Shown here: positions 54,102 through 57,079 of the stretch, piece by piece
How the letters are laid out: every line of letters starts with the position of its first letter
How positions within the stretch are numbered: the first letter of the stretch is position 1
Assembly (NCBI GenBank): GCA_020852555.1
Contig: JADZAQ010000180.1
Location: forward strand, 1 to 57,079
DNA length: 57,079 bases
From: Burkholderiales bacterium
GTDB taxonomy: Bacteria; Pseudomonadota; Gammaproteobacteria; Burkholderiales; Casimicrobiaceae
Direction: 5' to 3'
The notes under the pieces: model-generated
Database searches by the model: none
Seen by the model: only the letters and a program-made list of their open reading frames with translations
Told to the model about the DNA's origin: nothing
Translations under genes and position numbers: made by a program

Positions 54102-54770
54102 CTAGAAGCGGTACTGGACGCCGACCTGGACCTGATCGCTCTCCGGCAACGCGCCGGGCGCGAATTCACCCGGAAGCCGTGCGAAGCGGGAGTACTCGAG
54201 CCGCAGACCGAGGGTCGAATTGAGGTCGTAGCGAACGCCGACGCCGTAGTTCATGCCCTCGCGATCGCGGCGGACATCGTTGGTGAAGCCCGCGAGTGGC
54301 GCCGGCACCGAACCATTCTGCGCATAGCCCAGGCGCCCGTACAGGGCGAGGCTGCGGCGCAACTCCCACGTCGTGTACAGATCGACGTTCCACGCCTTGC
54401 CGGGGGCATCCGCCGCCGGCACCAGGGCCAAGCCGACGCCCCGCCGCGCGCCCGGTGCCGTGGGCGCAAGCGCGTAGCGATCGAACGTGGATACCGCCAC
54501 CTCGAGCGCCGCATCGTTTGCGAAGCGATAGCCGCCGTAGGCGAGCGCACGGTTGCCGGCATCGTCGGCGGAGGGTAGCGCGTAATGACTCCACGCCGAC
54601 CCCGTCCCGCCCAGCGCGAGGCCCTGCCCGGGCGCGCTGCCGCTGCGCAGCGAAACGCCACCGTAGAAGCCAGGCGTCGCCGTCGTCGCGGTCGCCGCCG
54701 GGCCGGCAGCATCGACCGCCGCCGAAACGGCGAGACCACACACGAAGGCGATGCTGACGAGTCGATGCAT
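54102..54770 (-). CDS. outer-membrane beta-barrel protein
   Basis: 222 residues. A signal peptide (MHRLVSIAFVCGLAVSAAVD, then AAG) is followed by GFYGGVSLRSGSAPGQ and alternating strands such as LAYGGYRFANDAALEVAVST and LALYGRLGYAQNGSVP. YGVGVRYDLNSTLGLRLEYS and the C-terminal QVQVGVQYRF, ending in Phe, are typical of an eight-stranded OmpA/OmpW-like barrel. It lacks a periplasmic OmpA domain. Function unknown. It separates moaDE from mobB. Confidence 0.82.
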   Translation of the reverse strand: MHRLVSIAFVCGLAVSAAVDAAGPAATATTATPGFYGGVSLRSGSAPGQGLALGGTGSAWSHYALPSADDAGNRALAYGGYRFANDAALEVAVSTFDRYALAPTAPGARRGVGLALVPAADAPGKAWNVDLYTTWELRRSLALYGRLGYAQNGSVPAPLAGFTNDVRRDREGMNYGVGVRYDLNSTLGLRLEYSRFARLPGEFAPGALPESDQVQVGVQYRF

Positions 54771-54859
54771 GACGAAGGCTCGAAGATATCGACGGAGCGG
54801 CGGTGAGCTTACCGGCCCGGCTTTCCCCGGGTTTGTCCACCGGCTGCCGTGTAAAGTTC

Positions 54860-54889
54860 ACCGTACTCCGACTGGGTGAGTGACGTCAA
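54860..54889 (-). promoter_or_regulatory. promoter candidate for the outer-membrane barrel gene
   Basis: On the minus strand TTGACG (54889-54884), 18 bases, TACGGT (54865-54860), about 90 bases before the ATG. The surrounding 196-base gap between mobB and the barrel gene is otherwise unremarkable. Confidence 0.4.
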
Positions 54890-54966
54890 TTGGCGACAGG
54901 GAAAACAGCAAGAAAACCGGGCCGGGCGTTGCGTTTGCCGCGGTGCGGCGACGCCACCCGGGTGCG

Positions 54967-55464
54967 CTATGGCGCGGCAGCGTGCGCGACGACGAAGTCG
55001 GCGATCGGCTGGATCGCATCGAGCCCGAAAACAGGCAGCGTGGTGGCCGGCGCGGCATCGGCGGCCACGGCGATGATCGACGGATCGTCGCGGTAGAGGT
55101 ACGGCTTGTCGTTCGCCGCGCGGTGGACCTCGAGCTTGCGCAGGCCCGAGGCGCGCTTGAAGCCCTCGACGAGAACGAGGTCGCAGGGCGACAGACGTGC
55201 CACCAGCGCCTCCAGCGTCGGCTCCGGCGCCCCGCGCAACTCGTGCATGAGCGCATACCGCCGGTCCGAAGCGACCAGCACCTCGCGGCATCCCGCCTGC
55301 CGGTGGCGGTACGAATCCTTGCCGGGCTGGTCGACGTCGAAGTCGTGGTGCGCGTGCTTGACGAGCGACACCACGAGCCCACGCGCGGCAAGCGCCGGAA
55401 TGAGCTTCTCCAGCAGCGTCGTCTTGCCGCCGCCCGACCAGCCGGCGAAACCGAACATCCTCAT
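54967..55464 (-). CDS. mobB: molybdopterin-guanine dinucleotide biosynthesis protein MobB
   Basis: 165-residue P-loop GTPase that assists MobA in forming the guanine-dinucleotide cofactor. Walker A is GWSGGGKTTLLEKLI; VVSLVKHAHHDFDVDQPGKD SYRHRQAG (two blocks) and CDLVLVEGFKRASGLRKLEV are the MobB signatures. ATG 55464 (MRMFGFAG) is used; ATG 55458 is an alternative. MobA is not in the window. The 254 bases upstream hold a TAGAAT on this strand near 55617 but nothing else clear. Confidence 0.93.
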   Translation of the reverse strand: MRMFGFAGWSGGGKTTLLEKLIPALAARGLVVSLVKHAHHDFDVDQPGKDSYRHRQAGCREVLVASDRRYALMHELRGAPEPTLEALVARLSPCDLVLVEGFKRASGLRKLEVHRAANDKPYLYRDDPSIIAVAADAAPATTLPVFGLDAIQPIADFVVAHAAAP

Positions 55465-55718
55465 GCCTGTGCTCCCATGACCTGCGAAGACCCGGACGCC
55501 GCCGCGCGCCGTCCTTCGTTTCGCGTCATCCGCCGAACCCCGTGACGCCGACGGTGTGCCTTGCCGCAAATCGAGGGGACCCTTGGATCGACACCACCGT
55601 CCGCAGCGCCCGATTCTACGCAAGACGCCTCGACACCACGCCGCATCGTGCCCCGGGTAGCGGCGCACGGCGCGGCCGCCTATAGTGGAAGCGCCTTCGA
55701 TACCCCATCTACCGCGCC

Positions 55719-56327
55719 ATGCCCAACTCGATCGAGTCTCTTCCCGTACCCCGCGCCGAGGCTCCCCGCGAGGTGACCGGCGCGATCGAACGCGTCATCT
55801 CCCACGTGCCGGCGCCACGCACGCAGGAGGTGCGCGACCCCGGCCGCGAGGCGCAGTTCATCGCGAAGACCGCAGCGCGCCAGGCGGCGGTCCTGTCGGG
55901 GTCGCTTGCGCTCCCGCCCGGACCGTTCGGCATGGTCACCGTGCTGCCCGACCTCTACCTCATCTGGAAGACGCAGCGGCAGATGGTCGCCGACATCTTC
56001 GCGCTCCACGGCCGATCGGCCGAGCTCACCCGCACGCACATGCTGTACTGCCTCTTCCGCCATGCGGCGAGCCAGGTGCTGCGCGACGTCGCGGTGCGCA
56101 CCGGGCAGCGCATCGTCGTCGAGCAGCTCTCCGCGGGCGCCGTCAAGAGCATCGCCAGCACGGCCGGGGTGGCGATCAGCAAGCGGGTCGCCGGCACCGC
56201 GGCGACGCGCTGGGTGCCACTTGCCGGCGCGGCGGCGATCGGTGCCTACGCGTACTGGGACACGCTGCAGGTGGCGCGGACTGCCCAGCGCCTGCTCGAT
56301 GTCGACGAACCGGCCGTCACGGGCTGA
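55719..56327 (+). CDS. EcsC/DUF697-like membrane-associated protein
   Basis: 202 residues with two hydrophobic parts, PPGPFGMVTVLPDLYLIWKT at about 68-87 and AATRWVPLAGAAAIGAYAYW near 165-184. The pattern of a proline-led hydrophobic block followed by QRQMVADIFALHG resembles EcsC-family proteins, but this is a weak recognition and the function is unknown. TATAGT at 55681-55686 lies 32 bases before the ATG and is a good -10 box. The SRAP gene starts two bases after its stop. Confidence 0.65.
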   Translation: MPNSIESLPVPRAEAPREVTGAIERVISHVPAPRTQEVRDPGREAQFIAKTAARQAAVLSGSLALPPGPFGMVTVLPDLYLIWKTQRQMVADIFALHGRSAELTRTHMLYCLFRHAASQVLRDVAVRTGQRIVVEQLSAGAVKSIASTAGVAISKRVAGTAATRWVPLAGAAAIGAYAYWDTLQVARTAQRLLDVDEPAVTG

Positions 56328-56329
56328 TC

Positions 56330-57079
56330 ATGTGCGGGCGCTACGAGTTGCACACGCACCCGGCCGTGCTCGCGCTCGCCTTCGGGCTGCCGTTCCCGCC
56401 GGAGATCCGGCCACGTTACAACATCGCCCCGATGCAGGACGTGCCCATCGTGCGCGCGACGCGCAGCGGCAGCCGCGAGCTGGCGCAGGTTCGCTGGGGC
56501 CTCGTGCCGCGCTGGGCCAAGGATGCGTCGATCGGCGCGCGCATGATCAATGCGCGGGCGGAAACGGTCGCCACCAAGCCGGCGTATCGGACGGCGTTGC
56601 GCTGGCATCGCTGCCTCATTCCCGCCGACGGCTTCTACGAGTGGGCCATCGGGCCGGACGGCACGAAGCACCCGATGCACGTCGCCATGAAGGATGGTGG
56701 TCCGTTCGCATTCGCCGGCCTGAGCGAGCGCTGGCGGACCCCGAGTGGGGACACGCTCGACACCTGCACCGTCATCACCACCGCCGCCAACACGCTGCTC
56801 GCGCCCGTGCACGACCGCATGCCGGCGATCATCGCACCGGCCGACTACGCGCGCTGGCTCGACAGCGAGATCCAGGAGGTCGCCGACCTGCTCGCCCCCT
56901 ACCCGCCCGAGGCGATGCGCTACGTCCAGGTATCGACGCGCGTCAATTCGGTGCGCAACGACGACGCCACGCTGATCGAGCCGGTCGAACCCGCGGAGCG
57001 CCTCGCCGGCGAAGTCGCCGCGCCGCCCGGCGGTGAAGCGCAGGCGGACGCGGCGCCGGTGCAGACATCGCTGTTCTGA
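56330..57079 (+). CDS. SOS response-associated peptidase (SRAP, YedK/HMCES-like)
   Basis: 249-residue SRAP protein that protects abasic sites in single-stranded DNA by forming a thiazolidine link through its N-terminal Cys. Cys2 is present (MCGRYELH), with the family residues in RYNIAP, WGLVPRWAKD, MINARAETVATKPAYR, CLIPADGFYEW (catalytic Glu) and VHDRMPAII. It is complete, its TGA being the last three bases of the window. It lies 2 bp after the EcsC-like gene, so is probably cotranscribed. No LexA box is visible upstream of the pair. Confidence 0.95.
   Translation: MCGRYELHTHPAVLALAFGLPFPPEIRPRYNIAPMQDVPIVRATRSGSRELAQVRWGLVPRWAKDASIGARMINARAETVATKPAYRTALRWHRCLIPADGFYEWAIGPDGTKHPMHVAMKDGGPFAFAGLSERWRTPSGDTLDTCTVITTAANTLLAPVHDRMPAIIAPADYARWLDSEIQEVADLLAPYPPEAMRYVQVSTRVNSVRNDDATLIEPVEPAERLAGEVAAPPGGEAQADAAPVQTSLF

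Overview
The window reads as a chromosomal segment of a high-GC betaproteobacterium, probably Burkholderiales-like. The evidence is the gene content: a CobD/CbiB-family protein next to rsgA, pterin dehydratase, an M48 protease and orn; a PhaM-like granule protein; a PP0621-family protein; pilS-pilR-ampD; TctB-TctA; a PaaY-type carbonic anhydrase; and a gltIJKL amino-acid ABC operon. I cannot fix genus or family from sequence alone. Genes are densely packed with many 1-8 bp stop/start overlaps. I see no insertion sequence, phage, plasmid replication gene or CRISPR array.

Layout. 1-8.4 kb holds housekeeping genes (methyltransferase, NUDIX, orn, M48 protease, pterin dehydratase, rsgA, CobD-like) and a thioesterase/acetoacetyl-CoA synthetase pair. 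8.4-17.4 kb holds a complete electron path from acyl-CoA to quinone (acyl-CoA dehydrogenase, EtfA, EtfB, ETF-quinone oxidoreductase), interrupted by a ROK sugar kinase, a fused iron-type ABC permease and an unknown anchored protein. 17.4-22.7 kb is the most distinctive part: a FabZ-like protein lacking the usual catalytic His, a methyltransferase, and a convergent RpfC/RpfF pair, that is, a diffusible-signal-factor (DSF) sensor kinase and its signal synthase. A near-consensus sigma-54 promoter lies in front of rpfC, and short palindromes lie upstream of rpfF.

22.7-34.6 kb holds the N-degron transferases bpt-aat, tRNA-Arg(CCU), an M61 peptidase, a PEBP protein, a short PhaM, an FAD oxidase, pilS-pilR-ampD, yciB-bolA and a parvulin isomerase ending in a clear terminator. 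34.8-46.5 kb holds tctBA, a gamma-glutamyltransferase, a PaaY-like protein, purL and gltIJKL. 46.5-57.1 kb holds nnr, a quinone reductase, crcB, a 2-keto-3-deoxy sugar acid locus (two kinases, one aldolase, with a DUF3011 gene between), moaDE, an outer-membrane barrel, mobB, an EcsC-like protein and an SRAP protein.

Two structures stand out beyond the genes. A two-module intergenic repeat occurs at about 4.9 kb and, inverted and with one module duplicated, at about 39.2 kb. One copy supplies the stop codons of two convergent genes and the other supplies the N-terminus of the PaaY-like protein. The glt operon carries an intrinsic-terminator hairpin in its leader and another between gltI and gltJ, which suggests attenuation. 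Several genes have a -10 box so close to the start codon that leaderless transcripts are likely. All functional names are from recognition of motifs and remembered family features; no database search was possible.
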